64,000 nt of DNA from JAHEYG01 sp040403535 (lineage in GTDB: Bacteria; Bacteroidota; Bacteroidia; B-17B0; Aurantibacillaceae), in assembly GCA_040403535.1 (NCBI GenBank), contig JBBAKL010000001.1, forward strand, positions 1 through 64,000, given 5' to 3'. Made by a program: the position numbers and the translations under genes. The notes beneath the pieces are model-generated. The model did no database searches and was not told where the DNA came from. It was given only the letters and a program-made list of their open reading frames with translations. Below, in pieces: positions 9,012 to 18,523 of this stretch (position 1 is its first letter; each line of letters begins with the position of its first letter).

Positions 9012-10790
9012 ATGGCATTCAGGTTTACCATTGGTAGGAAAATTGGGACTGGTTTCGGTACTTTGATAGCGCTTACAATTGTCGCTTTTGTTTTAACCCT
9101 ATTTACACTTACCGATAGTAAAAATAAAACAGAAACCGTTGTAGGTCAGGTGGCTCCTTCTGTTGCGGCACTTAAAGAATTCAACTTTTTATTACAGCGT
9201 TCACAAACTCTCATTTCTAAGTGGTATTACAGTAAAAATGTCAACGATGATGGTCGTGAAGAATTACATAAATTAATCACGGTTGATTATCCAAATAAAA
9301 AAGCCGTTATTCGGGAATACTCAAAAAACTGGTCAAAAGAAGAACTTCAGGAATGGAGTGATATAAAAAATAAAACGGAGGCATTGTTCTTTACTTATCA
9401 GCAAGACATAATGACTCCTTTAAATTCTCTGGATGCTTATGAAGATGCCAGCGTTTATTTTTTAGCCCAGGATGCTCTTGAAAATGCGGAATCAGATTTA
9501 CACGAACTTTATAATCGTTTAAATAAATTAATTGACTCTAAACAAAACAATGCCGAACAGGTAAGTGAACAAATGTTTACTTCATTCAGCTTTCTTGAAA
9601 GTTTTGTTAAATTAATGGGTTTTGCCTTAGTATTCGGAGGTATTTTGGTTGCATTGTTTACCGTTCGCTCAATTGTTAAACCGGTTCAGCAACTTAAGAA
9701 AATGTTGTTATCGATGGGATTAGGTATTTTACCGAAGGAGCGCATCAATTACCGTACAGATGAAATCGGTGAAATGGGTACAGCTCTTAATAGTCTGGTG
9801 GAGTCGATGGAGCGTACAACAGAATTTGCAAAACAAACCGGTTCAGGTAATTTCAGCGCCTATTATAAACCGTTAAGCAGTGATGATACTTTAGGACAGG
9901 CATTATTAAAGATGCGTGATGATTTGGCTGAAAACGAACGTGTTTTGGAACAAAAGGTTATTGAGCGAACGGAAGAAGTGGTTAGGCAGAAGGAGGAAAT
10001 TCAGGATAAAAACCAGGAACTAGAGATATTATATAAGCAGGTTACAGATAGTATTCATTACGCTAAACGAATTCAGGAAGCTATCTTGCCTCCACAACCA
10101 ATGTTTGAACAGTTACTTCCAAATTCATTTGTTTTATACAAACCTAAAGATATTGTTAGTGGAGATTTTTACTGGTTGGATAAAAAAGGTGATAATGTGT
10201 TTTTTGCAGCGGTTGATTGCACGGGCCATGGTGTTCCAGGCGCGTTTATGAGTATAGTAGGTTCTAATTTATTAAAAGATGCCGTTCAGAATTCAGATTA
10301 TTATGCTCCCGCTGAAATAATGGACAAACTTAACGAAGGCGTTGCTTCTACACTTCATGTTGGTTTAACTGAAAAGCAAACTAAGGATGGAATGGATATG
10401 ACATTGTGTTCCTTAAATTACGAAAAAATGGAATTACAATTTGCTGCTGCATTCAACCCATTATATATCGTAAGAAACGGCGAAATCATCCAGCATAAGG
10501 CAGATAAGTTTCCGGTTGGTGCTTTCGTGGGTGAAACCAGAAAATTCTCTAATAATACCATTCAGCTGCAAAAGGGAGATACTATTTATATTTTCTCTGA
10601 CGGATATGCCGATCAGTTTGGCGGTCCGAAAGGCAAAAAATTCATGGCCGGAACTTTCAGGAATTTGCTCTTAGAGGTAAGCGCTTTACCATCCAGTCAA
10701 CAAAAGAAAAAACTTGACGAAACCATCGAATTATGGCGAGGTCCGCTTGAACAAGTGGATGATATTTTAATCATTGGGGTTAAAATATGA
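9012..10790 (+). CDS. Membrane HAMP-domain SpoIIE/PP2C-type serine phosphatase
   Basis: 592 residues. TM1 about 13-33, a helical periplasmic sensor domain 34-195, TM2 about 198-218, HAMP about 219-272, a coiled coil about 300-345 (QKVIERTEEVVRQKEEIQD) and a SpoIIE-type PP2C domain to the end. Metal-binding motifs are intact: GDFYW (384-388), VDCTGHGVPGAF (401-412), DGMDMTLC and FSDGYADQFGG. Predicted to dephosphorylate a Ser/Thr-phosphorylated partner, in this family often an anti-anti-sigma (STAS) protein. No STAS or RsbW gene adjoins it. The YfiR and TPR genes before it suggest that periplasmic input controls its activity. Confidence 0.88.
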   Translation: MAFRFTIGRKIGTGFGTLIALTIVAFVLTLFTLTDSKNKTETVVGQVAPSVAALKEFNFLLQRSQTLISKWYYSKNVNDDGREELHKLITVDYPNKKAVIREYSKNWSKEELQEWSDIKNKTEALFFTYQQDIMTPLNSLDAYEDASVYFLAQDALENAESDLHELYNRLNKLIDSKQNNAEQVSEQMFTSFSFLESFVKLMGFALVFGGILVALFTVRSIVKPVQQLKKMLLSMGLGILPKERINYRTDEIGEMGTALNSLVESMERTTEFAKQTGSGNFSAYYKPLSSDDTLGQALLKMRDDLAENERVLEQKVIERTEEVVRQKEEIQDKNQELEILYKQVTDSIHYAKRIQEAILPPQPMFEQLLPNSFVLYKPKDIVSGDFYWLDKKGDNVFFAAVDCTGHGVPGAFMSIVGSNLLKDAVQNSDYYAPAEIMDKLNEGVASTLHVGLTEKQTKDGMDMTLCSLNYEKMELQFAAAFNPLYIVRNGEIIQHKADKFPVGAFVGETRKFSNNTIQLQKGDTIYIFSDGYADQFGGPKGKKFMAGTFRNLLLEVSALPSSQQKKKLDETIELWRGPLEQVDDILIIGVKI

Positions 10791-10809
10791 TGATTTAATT
10801 GTAAATAAC

Positions 10810-10840
10810 TTTGCATAAAAGCAGATATAAGTTATTTTTG
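10810..10840 (+). promoter_or_regulatory. Bacteroidota sigma promoter for the E2 gene
   Basis: TTTG (10810-10813), spacer of 19, then TATTTTTG (10833-10840): both boxes fit the consensus exactly. Predicted start about 10844, leaving a leader of some 17 bases before the ATG at 10861. Confidence 0.75.
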
Positions 10841-10860
10841 CGTCTCTTATAACAAATACA

Positions 10861-12195
10861 ATGGCTCAGTTTGATTTAATTATGCCTAAAATGGGCGAAA
10901 GTGTTGCTGAAGCAACAATTATTAAATGGACAAAAAATGAAGGCGACAAAATTAAAACTGACGAAACAGTTTTAGAAATTGCCACTGATAAAGTAGATAG
11001 CGAGATCCCTTCTCCTTTTGAAGGTGTTTTAGTGAAAAAACTATTTAAGGAAGGTGATGTTGTTCAGGTAGGAGCCGTTATTGCTCACATTTCATCTGAT
11101 GCAGCAGCAGGAACAACTGTTGCTCCAAAAACAACAGCTCCTGAAACCAAAACAACACCTGTTACAGAAACTAAAACTTCAACTCCTGCAGTTGCCAATG
11201 TTGATTTTAGTAAGTCTGATAAGTTTTATTCCCCACTAGTTAAAAATATTGCAAAGGAGGAAGGAATTTCACTGGCTGAATTAGATTCTTTAAAAGGTAC
11301 AGGTCAGGATGGCCGTGTAACAAAAGCAGATATTTTAGCTTATTTACCTAATCGTAATAAGCAAACTCAATCAGAGCCCGCACAAAAACCTACTACTACA
11401 GCATCCGGCGATTCAGGTAAAACAATTTCAGTTGATGATAACACCATCATGGTAAAACGTCCGGCTGTTTCTGTTGGCGCAGGCGATGAAATCATTGAGA
11501 TGGATCGTATGAGAAAGATTATTGCTGATAACATGGTTATCAGTAAACATGTTTCTCCTCACGTAACATCATATGTTGAGGCTGATGTTACCAATTTAGT
11601 AATTTGGAGAGATAAGGCAAAGAAAGAATTCGAAAAACGCGAAGGTGAAAAGCTAACATTTACTCCGTTATTCATCGAGGCAGTTGTTAAAGCAATTAAG
11701 GATTTCCCAATGATAAATATTTCAGTTGATCAGACGGGAACAAAAATCATTAAGCGTAAAAACATAAACATAGGTATGGCAGCTGCTTTACCAACAGGTA
11801 ATCTTATCGTTCCCGTTATTAAGAATGCCGACGAAAGAAACCTTACAGGAATAACTAAAGCTGTAAATGATCTGGCAAGTCGCGCGCGCGCTAACAAATT
11901 ACAGCCGGATGAAATTCAGGGAGGCACATTTACATTAACAAACGTTGGTAATTTTGGTAATGTAATGGGAACTCCAATCATTTTACAACCACAAGTTGCT
12001 ATTTTGGCTGTTGGAACCATTAAAAAGAAACCTGCAGTTATTGAAACACCGCAGGGCGATATGATAGGGGTTCGTCAATTCATGTTCTTGTCGTTATCTT
12101 ACGATCACCGTGTGGTTGATGGTTCATTAGGAGGAAGTTTCTTACGCCGTGTAGCCGATTATCTCGAAGCTTGGGATATTAACCGCCCAATCTAA
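10861..12195 (+). CDS. 2-oxo acid dehydrogenase E2 component (dihydrolipoamide acyltransferase)
   Basis: 444 residues in the standard E2 order. Lipoyl domain 1-80 with the lipoylated Lys in ATDKVDSEIPSP (Lys44); a Thr/Ala/Pro-rich linker; peripheral subunit-binding domain about 122-158 (YSPLVKNIAKEEGISLAEL...GRVTKADI); a second linker; catalytic domain about 210-444 with SYDHRVVDGSLGGSF carrying the active-site His416. Transfers acyl groups to CoA in a pyruvate or branched-chain 2-oxo acid dehydrogenase complex. E1 and E3 genes are not adjacent, so the substrate cannot be fixed. It has its own promoter and terminator and so is probably monocistronic. Confidence 0.93.
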   Translation: MAQFDLIMPKMGESVAEATIIKWTKNEGDKIKTDETVLEIATDKVDSEIPSPFEGVLVKKLFKEGDVVQVGAVIAHISSDAAAGTTVAPKTTAPETKTTPVTETKTSTPAVANVDFSKSDKFYSPLVKNIAKEEGISLAELDSLKGTGQDGRVTKADILAYLPNRNKQTQSEPAQKPTTTASGDSGKTISVDDNTIMVKRPAVSVGAGDEIIEMDRMRKIIADNMVISKHVSPHVTSYVEADVTNLVIWRDKAKKEFEKREGEKLTFTPLFIEAVVKAIKDFPMINISVDQTGTKIIKRKNINIGMAAALPTGNLIVPVIKNADERNLTGITKAVNDLASRARANKLQPDEIQGGTFTLTNVGNFGNVMGTPIILQPQVAILAVGTIKKKPAVIETPQGDMIGVRQFMFLSLSYDHRVVDGSLGGSFLRRVADYLEAWDINRPI

Positions 12196-12212
12196 AATCA
12201 TTTAAATTTCTT

Positions 12213-12236
12213 AAGCCCGTTTATTAACGGGCTTTT
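12213..12236 (+). terminator. Intrinsic terminator after the E2 gene
   Basis: Perfect stem AAGCCCGTT / AACGGGCTT with loop TATT, followed by a short T run. Confidence 0.8.
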
Positions 12237-12292
12237 GTTTGTATCATTAACGCATTCAGCCTTTTAAAAGGGCTTTTTGTCTATTATTTGCA

Positions 12293-12300
12293 TATATTTG
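12293..12300 (+). promoter_or_regulatory. -7 promoter element of the PD40/OmpA-type gene
   Basis: TATATTTG, exact TAnnTTTG match, 20 bases before the ATG at 12321. The nearest TTTG (12276-12279) is only 13 bases upstream, shorter than usual, so the -33 box is uncertain. Confidence 0.5.
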
Positions 12301-12320
12301 CCCAATAATAAAATCATAAA

Positions 12321-14912
12321 ATGAAGAAGTATTTATTGCTGTTTTTTACAGTGCTTTATTATACGGTAAATTCCCAAATTGCTCCATCAGGAACGTATAA
12401 AGATTATTTCAGAGAAGGTAATTTTCTTTTACTGGAAGAGAACTATGAAATGGCCTTAAAGAACTTTTTAAGGGCGTATGAATTGGATTCATCCTCGGCT
12501 AATATTAATTATAATGTTGGTTTGTGTTATATGAAATCAGCCATCCATAAGGCTGATGCCGAGGCTAAATTAGCGAAGGCTGTAAAAAGCATTTCAAAAC
12601 ATTACCGCATGGACGATCATACTGAAAAAAATGCTCCTCCAATGGCATTATTTTATTACGCTCAGGCGCTTCATATAAATTACAAATTTGATGAAGCGAA
12701 AGAGTTTTACGATAAATTTTTAGTGTATGTAGAAGATGACAAAGAATGGAAAAAAGAAATTAATTATTATAAGCAACAAACTGTTTTTGCAAAAGAATTA
12801 ATTGCAGCGCCTATTAATATTCAAATTACCAATATGGGCGACAGTATCAATAGCGAGTGGCCTGATTTTAGTCCGGTACTTAGTGCTGATGAAAGAACGT
12901 TAATCTATACCACGCGCCGCCCTAATAGCACCGGAGGAGAAAAAACACCTGATGGTCAATATTTCGAAGATATAGTTGTTTCATACAAAGATGACAATGG
13001 AAAATGGTCAAGTCCCGTGCCGTTAAGTGAATATGTAAATACAAATGGTCATGAAGCTTCAGTAAGTCTTAGTCCGGACGGACAAACACTCATTGTTTTT
13101 AAAGACGATGGAGGGAATGGAAATATTTATTTCTCTCAATGGGATGGTAAAAACTGGGGCGGACTCCAAATGTTTGGTTCTGATGTTAACACCAAACACT
13201 GGGAACCACATGCTTGCTTAAGTAATGATGGATCTGTTTTGTATTTTACTTCTGATCGTCCGGGCGGAAAGGGAGGTCGTGATATTTATCGTTGTGTGAA
13301 ATTACCTAATGGAAAATGGAGTAAGGCGTTAAATCTTGGTTCTTCAATTAACACTGAATATGATGAGGATGCGCCATTCATTCATCCGGATGGGAAAATG
13401 TTTTTCTTCGCCTCAAAAGGACATAAAACCATGGGTAGTTTTGATTTAATGTTCTCTGTTATAGATGAGGATGGGAAATTTTCAGAGCCAATTAATTTAG
13501 GATATCCTATTAACACACCGGACGACGAAGTGTTTTATTCTACTTCACCGGATGGAAAACGCGCTTACTTTTCATCTGCAAAAGATGGCGGTTACGGCGA
13601 AAAAGATTTGTATATGATCTCTATTGCGGGAGTGGCCGAAAAAGCATTGGCATTATTTAAAGGTCAAATTGTTCCCGCTGAAGGAGAAACATTACCGGAA
13701 GAACTGGCAATTATAGTAACCGATAAATTAACCGGAGAAAACATTGGAACTTATCGTCCGAAAATGGCTAATGGAACATTCGCAGTTATCTTGCCTCCGG
13801 GCAAAGAATATAATTTCTCATATCAGGCACCAAAAGGAGAAGAGTTTTATAGCGAAGATATTTATGTTACCAATGAATTATCTTATCAGGAAATTAAAAA
13901 GGAAATTAATCTAGAACCAATTAAATTACTTGGAAGAATTAAAGTTAAAGACAAAGGAATCCTGTTAAATACAGTTGTATTAAATAATCCTAAGGATAAA
14001 CAAGCCATTCCTGAAGCAAAAATTACTTTAACCGATAAAGACGGAAAAGTTCAGGAATTTACCTCTAACGAAAAGGGTAAAAAAGAAAGTATTTTATTAA
14101 CTGCAGAGAATTCTTATACCGTTATCGCAGAACAAGATGGTAAAAAATCATCATCAGTAAGCTTAAGCACCAAAGGAATTAAAGGCAATAAAACCATATC
14201 TCAGATTTTATATTTGGATGGCCGTACAAAATCATCTGCGTACAAGTTGGAATTAGAGGTGGTTGTTTATAACAATTCTTCCGAAAAGAAGCCGGTTGCT
14301 AATGCAAACGTACTTTTAATAGGCAATAACGACACCAAATACGAAGGCGTTACAGATGCAAGAGGTGAATTCAAAGGCATTGCGCTAGATGCTGATGTGA
14401 ATTATGATCTGACAGCTAAATCGGGAGATTCAGGTTCGGAAAAGTCAACCTTTAACACCAGTAACATTAAAACAAATAAAACATTTAAGAAAATACTTTA
14501 TTTAGAGTCTGCTCCGGTGGCAAGTAGTAAGCCATTAAATGTAAATAAATACGAATACTATTTTACATATAATAAAAACAAACTCGATTCTGCTCAGGAA
14601 GTATGGAATGGATTTATTGAAAAGTTGGTAAAGGTTAGCAAAAAGAAGACGGTTACCGTTCAGATTGAAGCCAGCGCATCTAAAGTTCCTACTATGATTT
14701 CATTTAAAAACAATAAGGAGTTAGCAGCAAGCAGAGCCTCAAGAACCCGCGAAAAAATTATTGAAGCGGTAGAAGCTCAGGGAGGAAATGTTAAGCGTAT
14801 TAAATTTACGTTACATTCATCGGTAGGCGGACCTCGTTGGAATAACGACCATATTGAGCGCCGAAAGGTATTTGAAAAATACCAATACGTAAAAGCCCGA
14901 ATCATTCAATAA
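12321..14912 (+). CDS. Envelope protein with TPR, PD40 propeller and diverged OmpA-like C-terminus
   Basis: 863 residues with a signal peptide (KYLLLFFTVLYYTVNSQ). TPR-like helices about 20-150 (NFLRAYELDSSSANINYNVGLCY); a PD40 beta-propeller about 175-440 with repeated blades such as SLSPDGQTLIVF, LSNDGSVLYFTSDRPGGKGGRDIY and FIHPDGKMFFFASK; two or three Ig/carboxypeptidase-regulatory-like domains to about 730; and a C-terminal ~110-residue domain with RASRTREKI and IERRKVFEKY spaced as in OmpA peptidoglycan-binding domains, though without the usual DxxG core. Same family architecture as the protein at 56338-58542 (PorE-type in T9SS). Probably periplasmic or outer-membrane associated. Own promoter and terminator. 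Confidence 0.8.
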   Translation: MKKYLLLFFTVLYYTVNSQIAPSGTYKDYFREGNFLLLEENYEMALKNFLRAYELDSSSANINYNVGLCYMKSAIHKADAEAKLAKAVKSISKHYRMDDHTEKNAPPMALFYYAQALHINYKFDEAKEFYDKFLVYVEDDKEWKKEINYYKQQTVFAKELIAAPINIQITNMGDSINSEWPDFSPVLSADERTLIYTTRRPNSTGGEKTPDGQYFEDIVVSYKDDNGKWSSPVPLSEYVNTNGHEASVSLSPDGQTLIVFKDDGGNGNIYFSQWDGKNWGGLQMFGSDVNTKHWEPHACLSNDGSVLYFTSDRPGGKGGRDIYRCVKLPNGKWSKALNLGSSINTEYDEDAPFIHPDGKMFFFASKGHKTMGSFDLMFSVIDEDGKFSEPINLGYPINTPDDEVFYSTSPDGKRAYFSSAKDGGYGEKDLYMISIAGVAEKALALFKGQIVPAEGETLPEELAIIVTDKLTGENIGTYRPKMANGTFAVILPPGKEYNFSYQAPKGEEFYSEDIYVTNELSYQEIKKEINLEPIKLLGRIKVKDKGILLNTVVLNNPKDKQAIPEAKITLTDKDGKVQEFTSNEKGKKESILLTAENSYTVIAEQDGKKSSSVSLSTKGIKGNKTISQILYLDGRTKSSAYKLELEVVVYNNSSEKKPVANANVLLIGNNDTKYEGVTDARGEFKGIALDADVNYDLTAKSGDSGSEKSTFNTSNIKTNKTFKKILYLESAPVASSKPLNVNKYEYYFTYNKNKLDSAQEVWNGFIEKLVKVSKKKTVTVQIEASASKVPTMISFKNNKELAASRASRTREKIIEAVEAQGGNVKRIKFTLHSSVGGPRWNNDHIERRKVFEKYQYVKARIIQ

Positions 14913-14920
14913 TTGATTTA

Positions 14921-14957
14921 AAACAAAAACACCCCGGAATTAGGGGTGTTTTTGTTT
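14921..14957. terminator. Strong intrinsic terminator
   Basis: Fifteen-pair perfect stem AAACAAAAACACCCC with a 7-base loop, nine bases after the TAA of the PD40/OmpA-type gene. A and T tracts on both sides let it work on both strands. Confidence 0.85.
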
Positions 14958-15047
14958 TTCTCTAATCGTATTTGTTTAGAACTCACAACCTGAAAAAGTT
15001 TGATTAAATTTATGTTCAGGGTAAATCTAAGTTCTTAATAACTCCAG

Positions 15048-15078
15048 TTTTAATTTAAAGAAGGTATTACTAACTTTG
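15048..15078 (+). promoter_or_regulatory. Promoter of the methyltransferase-priA pair
   Basis: TAACTTTG (15071-15078) matches the -7 box exactly, with TTTT (15048-15051) 19 bases upstream as a weak -33 box. The TTG at 15076 lies inside the -7 box, so it cannot be the start codon of the following gene. Confidence 0.6.
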
Positions 15079-15084
15079 AATACA

Positions 15085-15816
15085 ATGGACTCTGCAGTTT
15101 GGTATAAAGATTGGTTTAATTCGCCTTATTATCATATACTCTATAAAAACCGCGACGAAAGCGAAGCGGCCATGTTTATAGATAATTTAATTAAACATCT
15201 TAAAATAAATAAAAACGATGCTATTTGGGATTTGGCTTGCGGAAAAGGAAGGCATTCCATTTATTTAAACGCAAAAGGATTAAATGTTACAGGTACCGAT
15301 CTCGCAACTAATAATATTGAAGAAGCGAATAAATCGGCTAACGATCGTTTAGAGTTTTTTGTGCACGATATGCGAACCCCTTTTAGAATTAACTATTACA
15401 ACTTTGTTCTGAATTTATTTACCAGTATCGGTTATTTTGAAAACAAGAAAGACAACCTGAAGGTTTTTAAAGTAGTTTACAATGCATTAAAGCCTGATGG
15501 TAAGGTTGTGATTGATTTTTTTAACTGCAAGCGTGTGGTTGATTGCATGGTGTCAGAAGAATTAAAACAAATCGATGGTATTGATTTCAAAATTTCAAAG
15601 TCGGTGATTGATGGTAAAATTGTAAAGCGTATAGAGTTTAGGGATAATTCTAAACCAGTTTTTTTTGAAGAAAAGGTTTCATTACTGAATAAGTCCGATT
15701 TTTTGACAATGGCAAATCAGTGTGGTTTTCAATTGGAATCTGAGTTTGGCGATTATCAATTAAATCCATTTGATCCCGATTCGTCTGAACGCTTAATATT
15801 AATTTTTAAAAAATAA
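15085..15816 (+). CDS. Class I SAM-dependent methyltransferase
   Basis: 243 residues. Motif I is IWDLACGKGRHSIYL (SAM glycine loop), followed by VTGTDLATNNIEEA (acidic ribose-binding position), FFVHDMRTPF and KPDGKVVIDFFN, the order of a Rossmann-fold methyltransferase. The substrate is not recognisable. Start: ATG at 15085, six bases after the -7 promoter element; the frame is open to a TTG at 15076 but that lies in the promoter. Ends immediately before the ATG of priA with no gap, so the two are co-transcribed; the pairing may be one of convenience. Confidence 0.85.
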   Translation: MDSAVWYKDWFNSPYYHILYKNRDESEAAMFIDNLIKHLKINKNDAIWDLACGKGRHSIYLNAKGLNVTGTDLATNNIEEANKSANDRLEFFVHDMRTPFRINYYNFVLNLFTSIGYFENKKDNLKVFKVVYNALKPDGKVVIDFFNCKRVVDCMVSEELKQIDGIDFKISKSVIDGKIVKRIEFRDNSKPVFFEEKVSLLNKSDFLTMANQCGFQLESEFGDYQLNPFDPDSSERLILIFKK

Positions 15817-18309
15817 ATGGCACAGCGTACCGATTTATTTGTTGATGTTATTGTTCCTTTAGCTCTGCCTCAAAAATACACGTACCGTGTACCGCAGGAG
15901 CTGAATGATGAGGTTTACATTGGCAAACGTGCGTTGGTACAATTTGGTAAATCAAAATTTTATTCCGCAATAATCTATTCGGTGCACACACATGCACCAA
16001 CAGCATATACAGCAAAATACATTGACTCTGTAATTGATGAAAAGCCCATCGTTACCGAAAAGCAGTTGAAGATGTGGGATTGGATGACTTTCTATTACAT
16101 GTGCGGTCCGGGTGAAGTGATGAATGCTGCTTTGCCTTCTTCATTAAAATTGAGCAGTGTATCACATTTACAATTAAATCCCGATTTTAATTTTGAGGAA
16201 ACCGATCACAGTTTCTTTATAGAAAAAGAACATTTAATATTAGATGCGTTACATGTTAAAGATACAATGAGTTTTGAAGATGCTGCATCTGTATTAGGGG
16301 TTAAAACACCACATAACTTAATAAACAGCCTCATCAAAAAACAAGCAGTGCTGGTTTACGAAGAGGTAAAGGATAAATATAAGCCCAAACTTCAATCGTT
16401 TTTAAAATTGAATGAAGAATTTAAAAACGAAATTAAGTTACAAGAATTGTTAAATGCCTTGGAGAAGAAAGCTTTTAAGCAGGCTGAGGTTTTGTTATAC
16501 TTTTTGCATTTGAGCAAAACCAACGAGGTAAAAAATAACGAGTGGATTAAGAAATCTGACTTAACCGTAAAATTTGATAATAGTCCAATCGCATCTTTAG
16601 TCAAAAAGAATGTTTTTGAGGAAAAGCAATTCGAAGTAGGCCGTTTAATGCATGCAAATGCCGATACCTATAAGAAAGAATTAAGTTTTGATCAAAACAA
16701 TGCGTTAAATCAAATACAAACACTTTTTAATCAGCACCAAGTTACATTATTACACGGAGTAACCGGAAGCGGTAAAACCGAAGTCTACGCAAAATTAATT
16801 GAGGAAACGATTGATAACGGAAAACAGGTTTTATATCTCTTACCTGAAATTGCTTTAACTACTCAGCTAATAACACGTATGCGTGCTTATTTTGGCGATA
16901 AGGTTGGTGTTTACCATAGTAAGTTTAGTGAGAATGAGCGTGTGGAAATTTGGAATGCTGTTCTGAACAATGCAGAAAACGAAAACAAACATTACAGTGT
17001 TGTGATGGGTGCCCGATCGGCTTTGTTTCTGCCGTTTAAAAATCTTGGACTTATCATTATTGACGAAGAGCACGATTATTCATTTAAACAGCATGACCCA
17101 TCTCCGCGCTACCACGCCCGTGATACGGCTATTTATCTGTCAACTCTCCATAATTGTAAAGTATTGCTGGGTTCAGCAACACCTTCTTTGGAATCATACC
17201 AGAATGCATTAATTGGTAAATATGGTTTCGTTGAATTGAATCAGCGGTTTCATAATAACATAGCAAATGATACAGTTATTTGCGATATCAAACAATTCGA
17301 GTATTCGCAGCAAAAAAAATCCATTTTAACGCCGCCTTTATTTGAAGCTATCAAAAATGCTTTACGTAATAAAGAACAAGTAATTTTATTTCAAAACAGA
17401 AGAGGTTTCGCGCCTTATACCGAATGCATCAGTTGTGGTTGGGTTCCTCATTGTAATCAATGCGATGTAGGATTAATTTATCACAAACATTCCAATAAGC
17501 TAATGTGTCATTATTGCGGTTATACGATTAATCCTCCTGCTACTTGCAATGCTTGCGGACATAACGACTTACGTTATAAAGGTTTTGGAACAGAGAAGAT
17601 AGAGGAGGATATAGAAATTTTGTTTCCGGAGGCGAAAGTAGGGCGTATGGATTTAGATACCACGCGCAGTAAACATGCATATAAGCAAATTATAGATGAT
17701 TTCGAAGATCGTAACATTGATATTTTAATTGGTACGCAAATGGTAACTAAGGGACTCGACTTCGATAATGTGAGTGTGGTAGGAATATTAAGTGCCGATA
17801 GTTTGTTGAGTTTTCCTGATTTTCGCTCTCACGAACGAGCTTATCAATTAATAACACAAGTGAGTGGTAGAGCAGGGAGGAAGAATAAACACGGAAAAGT
17901 ATATATACAAACCATACAACCTACACACCCGGTGTTGCAATATATTTTAAACGGAGATATGCGCCTGTTTTATAACAATCAATTAAAAGAAAGACAATAT
18001 TACCATTATCCGCCGTTTAGCAGATTGATAGAATTAAATGTAGTAAGCAAAGATGTTAATCTGGTGAACAATATTAGTAATGAATTAGCTAAACGCTTAA
18101 AATCATTTTTCGGAAAAGATTTATTGGGACCGCAATTCCCTTTGGTGAGTAAAATAAAAAACAATTATTATAAGCGAGTTATTGTCAAGGTAGATAAAGC
18201 CAGTGCGCCCAATCAGATACGTCAAATGTTAAATAACGAAATAAACAATTTATATTTATACTACAGAAATGAAAATTTCAAAGTGCAGGTAAATGTAGAT
18301 CCATTTTAA
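15817..18309 (+). CDS. priA: Primosomal protein N' (replication restart helicase PriA)
   Basis: 3'-to-5' DNA helicase that reloads the replisome at stalled forks. 830 residues, the usual length for Bacteroidota. N-terminal DNA-binding domain with DLFVDVIVPLALPQKYTY; Walker A LLHGVTGSGKTEVY near 310; Walker B IIIDEEHDYSFKQHDPSPRYHARD; zinc-binding cysteines in CISCGWVPHCNQCD, CHYCGYTINPPATCNACG; and the C-terminal helicase motifs GTEKIEEDI, GTQMVTKGLDFDNV and QVSGRAGR. Starts at the base after the upstream stop codon. Confidence 0.96.
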   Translation: MAQRTDLFVDVIVPLALPQKYTYRVPQELNDEVYIGKRALVQFGKSKFYSAIIYSVHTHAPTAYTAKYIDSVIDEKPIVTEKQLKMWDWMTFYYMCGPGEVMNAALPSSLKLSSVSHLQLNPDFNFEETDHSFFIEKEHLILDALHVKDTMSFEDAASVLGVKTPHNLINSLIKKQAVLVYEEVKDKYKPKLQSFLKLNEEFKNEIKLQELLNALEKKAFKQAEVLLYFLHLSKTNEVKNNEWIKKSDLTVKFDNSPIASLVKKNVFEEKQFEVGRLMHANADTYKKELSFDQNNALNQIQTLFNQHQVTLLHGVTGSGKTEVYAKLIEETIDNGKQVLYLLPEIALTTQLITRMRAYFGDKVGVYHSKFSENERVEIWNAVLNNAENENKHYSVVMGARSALFLPFKNLGLIIIDEEHDYSFKQHDPSPRYHARDTAIYLSTLHNCKVLLGSATPSLESYQNALIGKYGFVELNQRFHNNIANDTVICDIKQFEYSQQKKSILTPPLFEAIKNALRNKEQVILFQNRRGFAPYTECISCGWVPHCNQCDVGLIYHKHSNKLMCHYCGYTINPPATCNACGHNDLRYKGFGTEKIEEDIEILFPEAKVGRMDLDTTRSKHAYKQIIDDFEDRNIDILIGTQMVTKGLDFDNVSVVGILSADSLLSFPDFRSHERAYQLITQVSGRAGRKNKHGKVYIQTIQPTHPVLQYILNGDMRLFYNNQLKERQYYHYPPFSRLIELNVVSKDVNLVNNISNELAKRLKSFFGKDLLGPQFPLVSKIKNNYYKRVIVKVDKASAPNQIRQMLNNEINNLYLYYRNENFKVQVNVDPF

Positions 18310-18523
18310 CTGAATTGAATTTAGCTAATCGTTTTATTTAATTATTAAATGGGTTCAAAGGTGATTGTATCTTGAATTAACCAAGGGTTCTTATACAAAT
18401 CTACTATTCTATACAAATACCGATATCTGCTTTTGCGGTTTGCCTACTAAATTCTTTTATTTTAATGTCTTTAATCGAATACTGATTACGACTTTAAAAA
18501 AAATAATTTAATTTTATACTTAA

